Shown: positions 56,601 to 64,000, counted from the stretch's first letter. The stretch: 64,000 nt of DNA from Microbulbifer rhizosphaerae (GCF_014191725.1 NZ_JACHWZ010000001.1:248001-312000), one strand, 5' to 3'. Numbers and translations are program-made. Notes: generated from the sequence alone by a model not told the origin.

Positions 56601-56879
56601 GAGTTCACTGTAGGCGGATTTGTTGGGGGCCAGCAGGACCAGTTGCCCGCCTTCCTGCAGGCGAAAGAAGCTGCCGCAGATCAGCTTGAGATTGCTGTCA
56701 CTGGCTTTTAGTGTTTCCAGTTCCTTGTAGGCGCGCACTATACCGGAGAGGGAGCATTCGTCGGTAATGGCCAGGGCGCTGTAGCCCAGCCTGTGGGCTG
56801 TTTGCACCAGCTCCTGTGGGTGGGACGCCCCCTGGAGGAAGGAGAAGTTGCTTTGACAGAAGAGTTCGGCGTACTGCAT
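53643..56879 (-). CDS. dnaE2: DnaE2 (ImuC), error-prone DNA polymerase III alpha homologue
   Basis: 1078 residues. N-terminal PHP domain from MQYAELFCQSNFSFLQGASH; polymerase catalytic Asp residues in PPDIDVDFEHERREEVIQY near 385; VGVFQVESRAQMSMLPRL; a C-terminal OB fold (VQVLGLVTCRQRP). It performs mutagenic translesion synthesis with ImuA and ImuB. ATG 56879 is the usual start; a TTG 12 codons earlier is unlikely. Residues ~788-847 are an in-frame insertion read from three different dispersed repeats, just before PALRLGMRLIKGL. The imuB gene lies upstream but three small genes intervene. Confidence 0.93.
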   Translation of the reverse strand: MQYAELFCQSNFSFLQGASHPQELVQTAHRLGYSALAITDECSLSGIVRAYKELETLKASDSNLKLICGSFFRLQEGGQLVLLAPNKSAYSELCQLISTSRLRAEKGQYQTHLQDLLDLCRETIAIWTPQGGKALFIPEELKRHFANRLYIALNNPLGGHQNQKILDLMQFAQQEQLPLVATNAVLMHCRSRKPLQDVLNANYHNCTLEQLGYRLEQNAERYLRPLSDIAALYPRGAIENTLAIADRCHFSLGELCYQYPSEVLPAGKNASDYLRELVLEGAAKRWPEGTPEKIAKQIEKELGIITELHYEHYFLTIYDIVQYARNQHILHQGRGSAANSVVCYCLFITEVDPEKIELLFERFISRERNEPPDIDVDFEHERREEVIQYVYEKYGRHRAGLAATKISYRFKSALRDIGKALGIGAATIERLQAERAWWDKLEDFPQQIQKAGIDPDSTAGKMLPKLLLQIYGFPRHLSQHVGGFVITEQPLHTLVPIENAAMEDRTIVQWDKEDIEDLKLMKVDILALGMLTALRKSLSYIALYGLKLKLQDIPREDPEVYEMLCQADTVGVFQVESRAQMSMLPRLQPRRFYELVIEVAIVRPGPIQGGMVHPYLRRKQKLEPVVYPHSNLEPVLNRTLGVPIFQEQVIQLSMVAAGFSGGEADELRRAMASWGKNGNLHKFKDKLIQGMLANGYEQRFAEQLFEQMKGFGSYGFPESHSASFALLAYFSAWVKYHHPAAFYCGLLNSQPMGFYAPAQLVYDAQRHNVKVLPIDVLHSHWDHRLELYSPLPLVGEGLGERALPCRSGGAAIRPWPRSTQTEYLEIQEPSQALPTSHPSFRRTPESSPPALRLGMRLIKGLDEQTAITICKIRADQGFHSQPQFRERTHLPTDQLAALASANALGSLSDNRYLNTWQSLNYEITDQATPGYHPGNSQEDNSYSDYASTGLTLREHPIALLRRRDHYRNHLTAAQLKDCTDGQQVQVLGLVTCRQRPGSASGVLFLTLEDETGVVNVVVWAKVQQRYRREIQRGNILEIEGLIQLNKDRGESQYSVIHLIGKKIRGLAWREIQKVRSFH
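54340..54515. repeat. Three dispersed repeats inside dnaE2
   Basis: Family E (GGATTCCGGCGTTCGCCGG, AATGACGG, 54342-54368), family F (GATCGCGGCCATGGGCGG to GCTCCTACAGGGGAG, 54428-54474) and family G (CCTCTCCCCCAACC..., GTGGGAGAGGGGAG, 54477-54516). All are joined without breaking the reading frame. Confidence 0.85.
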
Positions 56880-56961
56880 GGTGGGCCGGTGTTGGAAATG
56901 GACTTTATCGATCAAGTTTACTGGTGTTATTAACCCGGCACTGAATTAAAGGGGATTACGC

Positions 56962-57035
56962 TGTAGGAGCCTGCTTGCAGGCGAGCTGGAGGTGCGGTAG
57001 GCCCGCGAATATTCGCCTGCAAGCAGGCTCCTACA
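56962..57035. repeat. Family B inverted pair
   Basis: TGTAGGAGCCTGCTTGCAGG, CGA and its reverse complement ATTCGCCTGCAAGCAGG, CTCCTACA, upstream of dnaE2. It lies between the XRE gene and dnaE2 in the same transcript. Confidence 0.8.
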
Positions 57036-57097
57036 ACAGCCATCGACTTGAGTGCGCACTGGGAGCAATGCCAAACATAATTCCTCCGGATAGAGGG

Positions 57098-57340
57098 CTA
57101 AATTGCTAATTGCTCTACTGTGATTTCCAGTGCGGCAGATACTCTTTGCAAAGTGGATTTCCGCGGTCGCTGGCTGGCCTCGAGTTGGGCGTAAGCTGCC
57201 TGAGTAATTTTGAGTCGCTCGGCGACTTGAGCTTGGGTGAGTTTCAGGTACCCTCGCCAGGCGCGAATGGGCGTCATATTTTGTTCGACAAGCATGCCGA
57301 CAATTTCATTTGGTATCAGCTCTGCTTTATCTTGTTTCAT
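57098..57340 (-). CDS. XRE-type helix-turn-helix protein
   Basis: 80 residues. MTPIRAWRGYLKLTQAQVAE, then LKITQAAYAQLEASQRPRKS, a lambda-repressor-like HTH. ATG 57340 is one base after the higA stop, so it is co-transcribed; it may be a second antitoxin or a regulator. No separate toxin gene is next to it. Confidence 0.82.
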   Translation of the reverse strand: MKQDKAELIPNEIVGMLVEQNMTPIRAWRGYLKLTQAQVAERLKITQAAYAQLEASQRPRKSTLQRVSAALEITVEQLAI

Positions 57341-57341
57341 A

Positions 57342-57620
57342 TTATGCCGCGTGAAATTCCACAGTAATCTCAAAACCGCATGCATGTGCATATTTCTTGA
57401 GAACCTTCCAGCTGGGGTTTGTATTGCCTTTCTCCAGGCGGCAAATATTGCTTTTCTTGGTGCCCATACGGTGGGCCAGCTCTTCCTGGGTTAAACCCGC
57501 AGCTGTTCTCATTTTCAGGAGCTTGTCGATTAAATCAAATTCTTCTGCAAGAGCATCATACTCGCGCTGCACTTCGGGGTTCTGAAGTGCACGATTTTTG
57601 AGTTGTTGCAGTTTACTCAT
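57342..57620 (-). CDS. higA: HigA-like XRE antitoxin
   Basis: 92 residues. Leading helix LQQLKNRALQNPEVQREYDA, then HTH LTQEELAHRMGTKKSNICRL and EKGNTNPSWKVLKKYA. It overlaps the toxin gene by eight bases (ATG 57620 within the toxin end). Toxin-first order is the HigBA hallmark. Confidence 0.88.
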   Translation of the reverse strand: MSKLQQLKNRALQNPEVQREYDALAEEFDLIDKLLKMRTAAGLTQEELAHRMGTKKSNICRLEKGNTNPSWKVLKKYAHACGFEITVEFHAA

Positions 57621-57939
57621 CACGACTAATCTCTTTCATTCGGGCCAATGCCAAACGCAATTCCTTCCTGGGAAGTCTCTGAGACTTCTTTACAAAAGCA
57701 TGCAATACATAAATATGCTCGCCTTGCATGTAACAGAATAGTGCTCTGGCTATGCCTTCGCTGGCCTTTGCCCTGATTTCAAACAGCCCATCACCCAGAG
57801 GGGCTGTATGGGGAGCGCCAAGGTTGGCTCCATAAGTCTCTACCAGTTCGAGAAGCCTCAGCATGCGCGCCTGTATTTTGGAAGGCATTGTCAGGATGGC
57901 GTTTTCGACGCCATCGTAGAAATCAACTGTCCATGCCAC
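57613..57939 (-). CDS. higB: HigB-like (RelE/Gp49) toxin
   Basis: 108 residues. AWTVDFYDGVENAILTMPSK, LGAPHTAPLGDGLFEIRAKA, ARALFCYMQGEHIYVLHAF and KKSQRLPRKELRLAL are the phage-derived Gp49/HigB pattern, a ribosome-dependent mRNA interferase. GTG 57939 is preferred over TTG 57951: GGAG lies six bases before and family members begin at this point. Confidence 0.85.
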   Translation of the reverse strand: MAWTVDFYDGVENAILTMPSKIQARMLRLLELVETYGANLGAPHTAPLGDGLFEIRAKASEGIARALFCYMQGEHIYVLHAFVKKSQRLPRKELRLALARMKEISRDE

Positions 57940-57953
57940 CGTGTTCTCCAAAT

Positions 57954-57971
57954 GTTATCTTATCTGATAAC
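57954..57971. promoter_or_regulatory. Palindrome before higB, possible HigA operator
   Basis: GTTATC-TTATCT-GATAAC, just upstream of higB and AT-rich. Typical of HigA autoregulation. Confidence 0.5.
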
Positions 57972-58001
57972 TATGAGTTGTTCAAATTTTATCCGGAAGG
58001 G

Positions 58002-59513
58002 CTAGCCATATACCCCGTGCAGATACCAATCCTCCGAAGTCAGATCCTGAAACACCCAGTAAAGACTCCCTTCCTCCCCTCGCGCGATGTAGTAATCCCG
58101 GGCGTGGCGGTTGTGTTGCCACCAGTAGCCGTCGATACGTTCCGGGCCCTGGAGGAGTTTGAGTTCGCCGCGGTGGAAGAGCTTGTGACCGCGACTTTGC
58201 AGTCTGTCCGGCCGGGGCAGCAGCCAGGTTGGCCTGGGGGCGTTGACCGGGTGCAGGCTTTGGCCTTTCCGGCTGGCGCGGCTTTTTACCACCAGGGTGT
58301 CGGCGCTCTGCCAGGCCTGTTCCGGCAGGTGGCTCTCTTTCAGGGTGACGCCGGACAGGGCCTGGTGCCCCAGGCGGGCGCGGAGCTTGTCCAGCAATTG
58401 GTGGCTGCGCTGAAGTTTGCTGTTTTCTCCAAACAGGTCGTCGTCCGCATCGTCCTGGCTGAGCGGGGATAACTGGTCGCAGGTGAGGTTCAGGGCCTGC
58501 ACGGGATGTTCCAGTTTGAGCCTTTCCAGTTGCAGTTTGGTGAGCGCGATCAACCGCTGCGGGTCCAGCAGGGGGCGGGAGGTCTCCACGCTGAACACCT
58601 TGCAGCCGAGGCGGCCGAAATCCAGTTTCCAGCGCAACTGCTGGCTGTAGAGCTGTCGGCGCTGCAGCTGCCGGCAGAGTTCGCGCACCAGGCGGCCGGC
58701 GGGAAACAGCAGCTGTTCGCTATTGTCCAGCGGACTGGGGAAGAAGAGTTCGCTGTGGAATTCCGGGGGTGGCTGGTAGCTGGGCACAGGGTCGTGGTGG
58801 CTGCCGTTGAGGCGGGCCAGGTAGTCGATAAAGTCGCGGCCGAAGCGGCTGCCCACTTCGGACAGGGGGATGGCCAGCAGTTGGCTGACGCGCTTGATGC
58901 CGCAGGCGTAGAGTTTGGCAATGGTCTTGTTGCTGCAGTGAAGCAGCTTGCTGGGGGCAAAGCTGATCCACTGGCGCCATTGTTGGGGGCTGGGCGGTGT
59001 CCGGGTTTCCTTCAACCACTGGCGGTGTTCCGGCAGCTGGCTGAGCAGGCGCGCGGCGCTGGGGCTGTGGCCCAGGCCCATAAAGGCGCTGATTCGCATC
59101 TGGCGCAGCTCGCGGCGCAGTTGTTGCAACAGTGGTTGCAGGCCGCCGCTGGCCTTGAGGCTGCCGGCCAGTTCCAGGTAGAGGCAGGCGAAGCCGCCGT
59201 CGCCGGACTCGATGGATTCCGCCGCCTGGGGGGAGACCACGGGGGTAAAGCTGTAGCCCCACTGGGCCAGTTCGCGCAGCAGCTGTTCCTCCCGCTGACT
59301 GTCCCGCTGCAGCAGGTCCAGGTCCGCACAAAGGGCGCAGGCGGTGGCGATGGTGAGGCTGCATTCCACGCCGCGTTCGGCGGCGGGGGCGTTGGCGTCC
59401 ACGATCAATTGGCCTTCGATAACCGCCCTGGGAGCCGCCTTGGAATCGTGGCGTTGGGCGCGGGTGAGGGCTTCCAGGGGGAGTTTGGGGAATTGGATGC
59501 AGAGCCAGAGCAT
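58002..59513 (-). CDS. imuB: ImuB, inactive Y-family polymerase-like mutasome protein
   Basis: 503 residues. Starts MLWLCIQFPKLPLEALTRAQ, as in ImuB; the Asp of active Y-family polymerases in this place is missing. Helix-hairpin-helix around KLYACGIKRVSQLLAIPLSE near 205-225, little-finger-like domain after 260, QLSPLS at 347 may be the beta-clamp motif. It bridges the clamp and DnaE2. Confidence 0.93.
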   Translation of the reverse strand: MLWLCIQFPKLPLEALTRAQRHDSKAAPRAVIEGQLIVDANAPAAERGVECSLTIATACALCADLDLLQRDSQREEQLLRELAQWGYSFTPVVSPQAAESIESGDGGFACLYLELAGSLKASGGLQPLLQQLRRELRQMRISAFMGLGHSPSAARLLSQLPEHRQWLKETRTPPSPQQWRQWISFAPSKLLHCSNKTIAKLYACGIKRVSQLLAIPLSEVGSRFGRDFIDYLARLNGSHHDPVPSYQPPPEFHSELFFPSPLDNSEQLLFPAGRLVRELCRQLQRRQLYSQQLRWKLDFGRLGCKVFSVETSRPLLDPQRLIALTKLQLERLKLEHPVQALNLTCDQLSPLSQDDADDDLFGENSKLQRSHQLLDKLRARLGHQALSGVTLKESHLPEQAWQSADTLVVKSRASRKGQSLHPVNAPRPTWLLPRPDRLQSRGHKLFHRGELKLLQGPERIDGYWWQHNRHARDYYIARGEEGSLYWVFQDLTSEDWYLHGVYG

Positions 59514-59598
59514 GGGTTGGTTCCGGTTTTAGCCTCTTTTTCGCCTGGCAGATTTTTGCTCCTCGCAAAATCTGCATTTCCGTCATCCCTGGCGGTCA

Positions 59599-59703
59599 CA
59601 ACAGGCTCCTACAGGCGGGCCTTTGGCCCGCAAGCCGAGCTGGGGCTCGGCGTTCCCAGGGGCGGCTGCGCCGTCTGGCGGAGCTGGAGCTCCGCGGTCC
59701 CGG
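59599..59703. repeat. Repeats between imuA and imuB
   Basis: CAGGCTCCTACAGGCGGGCC, then TTTGGCCCGC, then CTCGGCGTTCCCAGG and GGAGCTGGAGCTCC: families B/F end and C. It separates the two genes by 196 bases, which are normally close. Confidence 0.7.
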
Positions 59704-59709
59704 GGGGCG

Positions 59710-60417
59710 TCAGTGCAATGGGCGGTCGCGCCGGGTGAGGACGGGACTGCGGGCCAGGTGCAGTTTCTGGCCGGACTGGCCGCCCAGTTGTTTGAGCAGT
59801 TGCAGCGCCAGCTGATCGCCGTCTCCGCTCAGCTGCAGGCGCAGGGCGGCGGGGGAGGGGCTGGCGGCGGAGGCGCCGGGGCGGAAGTGGAAATGCAGCG
59901 CCTCGCCCTCGCGGGCGGCGACTTGCAGGCGGCGCAGGTCCTTGTCTGCCGGGGTCTCCCGGCCCTGCCAGTTGAGCAGGGCGCCGCAGCAGCCGGATTG
60001 CAGGGACTGCTCGACGGCCCAGAGTTCATCCCTGTGTCCGCGGGGGTGCAGGATCAGCAGCTTTTCCAACTGGACCCCGGCCCTGGCCAGGGCCGGGGCG
60101 TAGGGGATATAGGGCGGATTGACCAGGATTACCATCTCTTCCCGTTGGGTGATCTCCGCCAGTGCCGGCAGCAGCAGGGAGATTTCGCCGATGCCGGACC
60201 GATCCACCAGCAGCTCGGTGGTGGCGCCGCGGGGCCAGCCGCGCCCGGCGAGCAGCGCGTCCAGGGCGCTGTAGCCGGTGGCGATGCCCGGGCGGCGACG
60301 CCTGTGTTCGTTGGCGGCCTGCCAGATATCCGGCCGGGCCAGCAGCTGCTGCAGGCGCTGTTGTTTCGATTCCGTGGTTAAGCGGTTGTTTTGCAAGAAG
60401 TTTTCGGCACGGTTCAC
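59710..60417 (-). CDS. imuA: ImuA, RecA-like mutasome protein
   Basis: 235 residues. RPGIATGYSALDALLAGRGW, PRGATTELLVDRSGIGEISL (the loop replacing Walker A of RecA), MVILVNPPYIPYAPAL, and QSLQSGCCGALLNWQ are ImuA blocks. It assists ImuB and DnaE2, likely at stalled forks. First gene behind the LexA boxes. Confidence 0.92.
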   Translation of the reverse strand: MNRAENFLQNNRLTTESKQQRLQQLLARPDIWQAANEHRRRRPGIATGYSALDALLAGRGWPRGATTELLVDRSGIGEISLLLPALAEITQREEMVILVNPPYIPYAPALARAGVQLEKLLILHPRGHRDELWAVEQSLQSGCCGALLNWQGRETPADKDLRRLQVAAREGEALHFHFRPGASAASPSPAALRLQLSGDGDQLALQLLKQLGGQSGQKLHLARSPVLTRRDRPLH

Positions 60418-60467
60418 GGTTTCTGCCCTCGCTTTCTGCGCGCATTTGTTGCCCAGTGGGATTGGGT

Positions 60468-60483
60468 CTGTATATGTGTACAG
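60468..60483 (-). promoter_or_regulatory. LexA box before imuA
   Basis: CTGTATATGTGTACAG is a perfect CTGT-N8-ACAG site, about 51 bases upstream of the imuA start. SOS control of the mutasome is expected. Confidence 0.88.
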
Positions 60484-60489
60484 TATTTA

Positions 60490-60505
60490 CTGGTAATTTA
60501 TACAG
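60490..60505 (-). promoter_or_regulatory. Second LexA box before imuA
   Basis: CTGGTAATTTATACAG, one mismatch in the first half-site, 22 bases (about two turns) from the first box. Two boxes imply tight repression. It could also act on the divergent dcd promoter. Confidence 0.65.
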
Positions 60506-60651
60506 TAGTCGGTGGGGGCCGGCAAGAGGGCTGGCACGGGACTGGCACTTTTTTGCACAGCGCAAACCGGCTATGATTCGGCCTCGTTGTCGGTCGAGAC
60601 AACAAGACCAAAAGAGCTGACCAGCAGAATCAACAGCAACTAGGGGGCGGA

Positions 60652-61221
60652 GTGAGCATCAAGTCCGATAAGTGGATTCGTCGTATGGCCGAGCAGCAGG
60701 GCATGATCGAGCCGTTCGAGCCGGGGCAGGTGCGACACAACGGCAACGGTGACCGGCTGATCTCCTACGGTACCTCCAGCTACGGTTACGACGTGCGCTG
60801 CGCCAGCGAATTCAAGATTTTCACCAATGTGCACTCCGCCACCGTGGACCCGAAAACCTTCGACGAAAACAGCTTTGTCGATGTGGAAGGGGACTCCTGC
60901 ATTATTCCCCCCAACTCCTTCGCCCTGGCGCGCACCGTGGAGTACTTCCGTATTCCGCGCTCGGTGCTGACCATCTGCCTGGGTAAATCCACCTATGCCC
61001 GTTGCGGCATTATCGTGAATGTCACGCCGCTGGAACCGGAGTGGGAAGGCCACGTCACCCTGGAATTCTCCAACACCACCAACCTGCCGGCGAAGATCTA
61101 CGCCCATGAAGGCGTGGCGCAGATGCTGTTCTTCGAGTCCGACGAGATCTGCGACGTGTCCTATGCGGACCGCGGCGGCAAGTACCAGGGCCAGCGCGGT
61201 GTGACGCTGCCGCGCGCCTGA
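60652..61221 (+). CDS. dcd: Dcd, dCTP deaminase
   Basis: 189 residues. [58 protein letters not shown] (with catalytic Arg) and [19 protein letters not shown] (catalytic Glu) are full-length matches. It makes dUTP for thymidylate synthesis. GTG 60652 with GGGGGCGGA upstream. Ends GVTLPRA as usual. Confidence 0.95.
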   Translation: MSIKSDKWIRRMAEQQGMIEPFEPGQVRHNGNGDRLISYGTSSYGYDVRCASEFKIFTNVHSATVDPKTFDENSFVDVEGDSCIIPPNSFALARTVEYFRIPRSVLTICLGKSTYARCGIIVNVTPLEPEWEGHVTLEFSNTTNLPAKIYAHEGVAQMLFFESDEICDVSYADRGGKYQGQRGVTLPRA

Positions 61222-61238
61222 TCGAAAGCCCGTCGCCC

Positions 61239-62432
61239 GTGAGCGACTTTCCCGCACAAACCGACGTACTGGTGATCGGCGCCGGCGCCGCCGGGCTGAT
61301 GTGCGCCTCGGTGGCCGGTCGGCGCGGCCGCAGCGTGCTGGTGCTGGACCACGCCAATAAGGTGGGCAAGAAAATCCTGATGTCCGGCGGCGGGCGCTGC
61401 AATTTCACCAACCTGTATACGGCGCCGGAAAACTTCTACAGCCGGAACCCGCACTTCTGCAAATCGGCCCTGGCCCGCTACACCCAGTGGGGCTTTATAG
61501 CCCTGGTGGAAAAACACGGAATCCCCTACCACGAGAAAAGCCTGGGCCAGCTGTTCTGCGACAACAAATCCAAAGACATCGTCGACCTGCTGCTGGCGGA
61601 GTGCCGCGCAGCCAAAGTGCAGATCCGCACCCGCTGCGGCGTTTCCTCCATCGAGCCGCTGGAAAAGGGCTTTCAAGTGCACACCGGCCTGGGAGAGGTA
61701 CGTTGCGAATCCCTGGTAATCGCCACCGGCGGCCTGTCGATCCCCACCATGGGGGCCACGGGGTTCGGCTATGATGTGGCGCGCCAGTTCGGCCTCAATA
61801 TTATCGACACCCGCCCGGCGCTGGTGCCCTTTACCCTGCATCAGCGCCAACTGGAACAGCAGGGGGAACTGCCCGGCAGTGCGCTGGCGGTCACTGCCAG
61901 CTGCGATTCGGGCAGTTTTAACGAGCAGCTGCTGTTTACCCACCGGGGCCTGAGCGGCCCTGCGGTATTGCAGATTTCCAGCCATTGGCGCGAGGGACAG
62001 GCAGTGGATTTCGACCTGGCGCCGGGCCGGGATCTGGCGCAGTGGTTGGGGGAGCAGCGGGCGGAAAGGCCGAATACCCACCTGCACAGTGCGCTGGCGG
62101 AGCTGTGGAGCAAAAAACTGGTGCAGTATTTTTTACAGCAACGGAAAATTACCAGCCTGCCATTAAAGCAGTACACACAGGCGGAATTAAAGGATATCGG
62201 CGAACAGCTGCAGCACTGGCAGCTGGTACCCGCGGGCACCGAGGGCTACCGCACCGCGGAAGTCACCCTGGGCGGTGTGGACACTGATGAGATATCCTCG
62301 CGTACCATGGAGTGCAAGAAGCAGCCGAGACTCTATTTTATCGGCGAGGTGTTGGACGTGACCGGCTGGCTGGGCGGATACAATTTTCAATGGGCCTGGG
62401 CATCGGGCCACGCGGCGGGGGAGGTCGCCTGA
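61239..62432 (+). CDS. HI0933-type NAD(P)/FAD-dependent oxidoreductase (BaiN/RdsA-like)
   Basis: 397 residues. FAD-binding VLVIGAGAAGLMCASVAGRR at 10-29, GKKILMSGGGRCNFTNL, ATGGLSIPTMGATGFGYDVA, and the C-terminal ECKKQPRLYFIGEVLDVTGW and GGYNFQWAWASGHAAG. Reaction not settled for the family. GTG 61239, 17 bases after dcd, so likely co-transcribed. Confidence 0.92.
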   Translation: MSDFPAQTDVLVIGAGAAGLMCASVAGRRGRSVLVLDHANKVGKKILMSGGGRCNFTNLYTAPENFYSRNPHFCKSALARYTQWGFIALVEKHGIPYHEKSLGQLFCDNKSKDIVDLLLAECRAAKVQIRTRCGVSSIEPLEKGFQVHTGLGEVRCESLVIATGGLSIPTMGATGFGYDVARQFGLNIIDTRPALVPFTLHQRQLEQQGELPGSALAVTASCDSGSFNEQLLFTHRGLSGPAVLQISSHWREGQAVDFDLAPGRDLAQWLGEQRAERPNTHLHSALAELWSKKLVQYFLQQRKITSLPLKQYTQAELKDIGEQLQHWQLVPAGTEGYRTAEVTLGGVDTDEISSRTMECKKQPRLYFIGEVLDVTGWLGGYNFQWAWASGHAAGEVA

Positions 62433-62437
62433 CGGCT

Positions 62438-62623
62438 ATGGGGGATATACTGCCTTTCAAGCGCAAAACTGCCTGGCAGAAACACAAGGGTAGCAGTTTG
62501 TGTCGCGACGGTTTTCACAAGTGGCAGGTGGTCACCGAGAAAAAGTTTGATGTGAAGCAGGGCAAACTGGTGACCGAATACCGCTGCCAGCGCTGCGGCA
62601 AGACAAAAATCAAGCTGCTGTAA
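62438..62623 (+). CDS. Small conserved gammaproteobacterial protein
   Basis: 61 residues: MGDILPFKRKTAWQKHKGSS, then CRDGFHKWQVV and KLVTEYRCQRCGKTKIKLL. Four residues CX..H..CXXC could hold zinc. I recall close relatives in pseudomonads without known function. Five bases after the oxidoreductase stop, in the same operon. Confidence 0.8.
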   Translation: MGDILPFKRKTAWQKHKGSSLCRDGFHKWQVVTEKKFDVKQGKLVTEYRCQRCGKTKIKLL

Positions 62624-62674
62624 TCGAAAGCCCCTGACCCGGTAATCGGTATTGCCGGGTCAGGGGCCGGGCGT

Positions 62675-62911
62675 TTAGCGACGGCGTCTCTTTCTGTCCC
62701 TGTCATAGAGGTAGCCGGCACCGGCGCCGAGTGCGGTTCCGACGGCCGTGCCGCGCAGACTGCCGGATACTGCGGCGCCGGTCACCGCACCGATGCCGGC
62801 ACCGGTGGCCACGCGACGTTCAGTGGACGTCATGTTGGCACAGCCGAGGCTTCCCAGGGTGGCGACAAGCAGGAAGGCCAGCCCCAGGCGTTTGAGGAGT
62901 TGAATGCCCAT
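62675..62911 (-). CDS. Glycine-zipper lipoprotein, copy 1
   Basis: 78 residues. Signal peptide with lipobox LGSLGC, so a lipoprotein; then GAGIGAVTGAAVSGSLRGTA and GTALGAGAGYLYDRDRKRRR, a glycine zipper of the YMGG/Gly-zipper_OmpA type. Very basic end. A paralogue lies just upstream. Confidence 0.82.
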   Translation of the reverse strand: MGIQLLKRLGLAFLLVATLGSLGCANMTSTERRVATGAGIGAVTGAAVSGSLRGTAVGTALGAGAGYLYDRDRKRRRR

Positions 62912-63057
62912 AAGAACCTCTGTTGCTGCGAGCAGAAAAACCGCCGTAAATGAAATATTGTGCGCGGAAAGGCTACAGGACCCTTACCGCAAAGAATAAA
63001 GATGAAAGTATGGAGACTGACAGCGGGGGAATCCGGAAACGGATTCCCCCCTGCCTT

Positions 63058-63327
63058 TTAACGGTAAACGCGACGGCCATACCGATCATAGTAAAAGTGT
63101 CTTTTCCTCTCGTAGTCATAGATCCAGCCGGCACCCGCTCCGAGTGCAGCCCCGGCCACTGTACCTCCCACACGGCCACCACTGATCAGGGCCCCGGTTA
63201 CCGCACCAATACCTGCGCCGGTGGCCACCCGACGCTCGGTGGGATTCATATTGGCACAGCCAAGACTTCCCAGGGCGGCGATAAGCAGGAAGGTAAGACC
63301 CAGACGTTTGAGGAGTTGAATACTCAT
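63058..63327 (-). CDS. Glycine-zipper lipoprotein, copy 2
   Basis: 89 residues. Starts MSIQLLKRLGLTFLLIAALG then lipobox SLGC, and the same zipper TGAGIGAVTGALISGGRVGG. C-terminal tyrosine/arginine-rich end YYDRYGRRVYR. Tandem duplicate of copy 1 with the same leader. Start ATG 63327 chosen because it begins the signal peptide. Confidence 0.82.
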   Translation of the reverse strand: MSIQLLKRLGLTFLLIAALGSLGCANMNPTERRVATGAGIGAVTGALISGGRVGGTVAGAALGAGAGWIYDYERKRHFYYDRYGRRVYR

Positions 63328-63389
63328 AAGCACCTCTGTTACTGCGAGTAGACCTGAGCCAGTGTATGGTGGGGTAGATCGAACAACCA

Positions 63390-63620
63390 ATGGAAAATAC
63401 AGTGACCTTCGAAAAACAGGACCTGCTGGATATCGCGCGCATGCCCATGCCCTTCGGCAAATATGCAGGGCGGCCGCTGATCGACTTGCCGGAGGCCTAC
63501 CTGCTGTGGTTTGCGAACAAGGGCTTTCCCGAGGGCCGGCTGGGCCGATTGATGGCGCTGGCCCTGGAAGTCAAAATCGAGGGACTGGAGGGGCTGATCA
63601 AGCCACTGAAAGAGGGTTGA
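63390..63620 (+). CDS. DUF3820 family protein
   Basis: 76 residues. ARMPMPFGKYAGRPLIDLPE and YLLWFANKGFPEGRLGRLMA match the DUF3820 family, related to a short segment seen in exonuclease-like proteins. Function unknown. Divergent from the lipoprotein pair. Confidence 0.85.
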   Translation: MENTVTFEKQDLLDIARMPMPFGKYAGRPLIDLPEAYLLWFANKGFPEGRLGRLMALALEVKIEGLEGLIKPLKEG

Positions 63621-63918
63621 TTCCTTGGAAACAGCCGTGACGACGCTAAACTAGTAATGCCCGGGTAGGGGGAAGTAAATAATAAGCGGTCCGTAACGAG
63701 ACTGGACACAGCCGTAAATAGACCCACAGCGGGTGACCACTGGTCTGGAAGGATTTCAGCGAGTGAAACAGCGGTGAGTTCCAGTCATATTGAAGCAAGC
63801 GGTCGAAATAAGGTCGGCCGCTTTTGCTGTGTGCTCTCCGCAATTGTTTGTATGACTTTTTTTCCCAAGCCTGTTCATACCAACTTACGCAATAAATAAC
63901 ATGATTGTTATTCGATTT
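63621..63918. other. Gap after the DUF3820 gene
   Basis: No gene supported. Only a GAAATAAGGTCGGCCGCTTTTG segment in pieces that suggests a weak hairpin, near 63806-63830. Confidence 0.4.
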
Positions 63919-63996
63919 CTGTAGGAGCGGCCGCTGGCCGCGATTGGGCTTCCAGTCACTCCGACTATCGATCGCGGCCAGCGGCCGCTCCTACAG
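63919..63996. repeat. Family F inverted pair
   Basis: CTGTAGGAGCGGCCGCTGGC, CGCGAT and its perfect reverse complement ending CTCCTACAG give 26-bp arms around 26 bases. Single units occur at 32012, 36716 and in dnaE2. Confidence 0.85.
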
Positions 63997-64000
63997 GTGA

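Overview
The window looks like the chromosome of a GC-rich, Gram-negative gammaproteobacterium, most likely a marine Cellvibrionales-type organism close to Microbulbifer. This rests on gene content and order, not on a database search. The order rsmI, rnpB, mraZ, a long dcw (division and cell wall) cluster, lpxC, secA is the gammaproteobacterial one. MurE carries the DNPR motif for meso-diaminopimelate, LpxC implies lipid A, and there are PilABCD type IV pilus genes and a LexA-controlled imuA-imuB-dnaE2 mutasome.

Layout. 1-4.8 kb: the end of rsmI, an ATP-grasp/CocE hydrolase gene pair and the RNase P RNA. 4.9-6.9 kb: a collapsed TonB-dependent receptor and a DUF1624 membrane acyltransferase. 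7.3-24.0 kb: the dcw cluster mraZ-rsmH-ftsL-ftsI-murE-murF-mraY-murD-ftsW-murG-murC-ftsQ-ftsA-ftsZ, with a good promoter and MraZ-type operator. ddl is absent between murC and ftsQ and a block of palindromic repeats sits there instead. 24.3-31.3 kb: lpxC, an M23 peptidase, secA, argJ and mutT. 31.4-39.5 kb: a broken brnT with intact brnA, yacG, coaE, two more toxin-antitoxin (TA) pairs, then pilD, pilC, pilB and pilA.

39.6-45.1 kb: the most distinctive locus, a five-gene AT-richer minus-strand operon with overlapping or nearly touching genes. It encodes a VTC-type polyphosphate polymerase, a DUF4956 membrane protein, an exported CYTH-like protein, a membrane-anchored CotH-type kinase with a beta-helix tail, and a small membrane-anchored protein. 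I infer a membrane polyphosphate/phosphotransfer system. 45.1-57.9 kb: an accessory zone with several RAYT (REP-associated Y1 transposase) copies and fragments embedded in two different short-repeat arrays, ParDE, MntA-HepT plus a HepT relic, AbrB-VapC, HigBA with an extra XRE gene, and two DUF4143 ATPases.

53.6-60.5 kb: the SOS mutagenesis genes, with HigBA-XRE inserted between imuB and dnaE2, and with dispersed repeats read in frame inside dnaE2. 60.6-63.6 kb: dcd, an HI0933-type flavoprotein, a small conserved protein, two glycine-zipper lipoproteins and a DUF3820 protein.

Intergenic spaces are packed with at least seven families of short palindromic repeats. Several lie inside or at the edge of genes: the ftsQ start, the dnaE2 interior and the 3' end of the first RAYT gene. 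Coordinates of starts were chosen from ribosome binding sites, overlaps and family length where possible.
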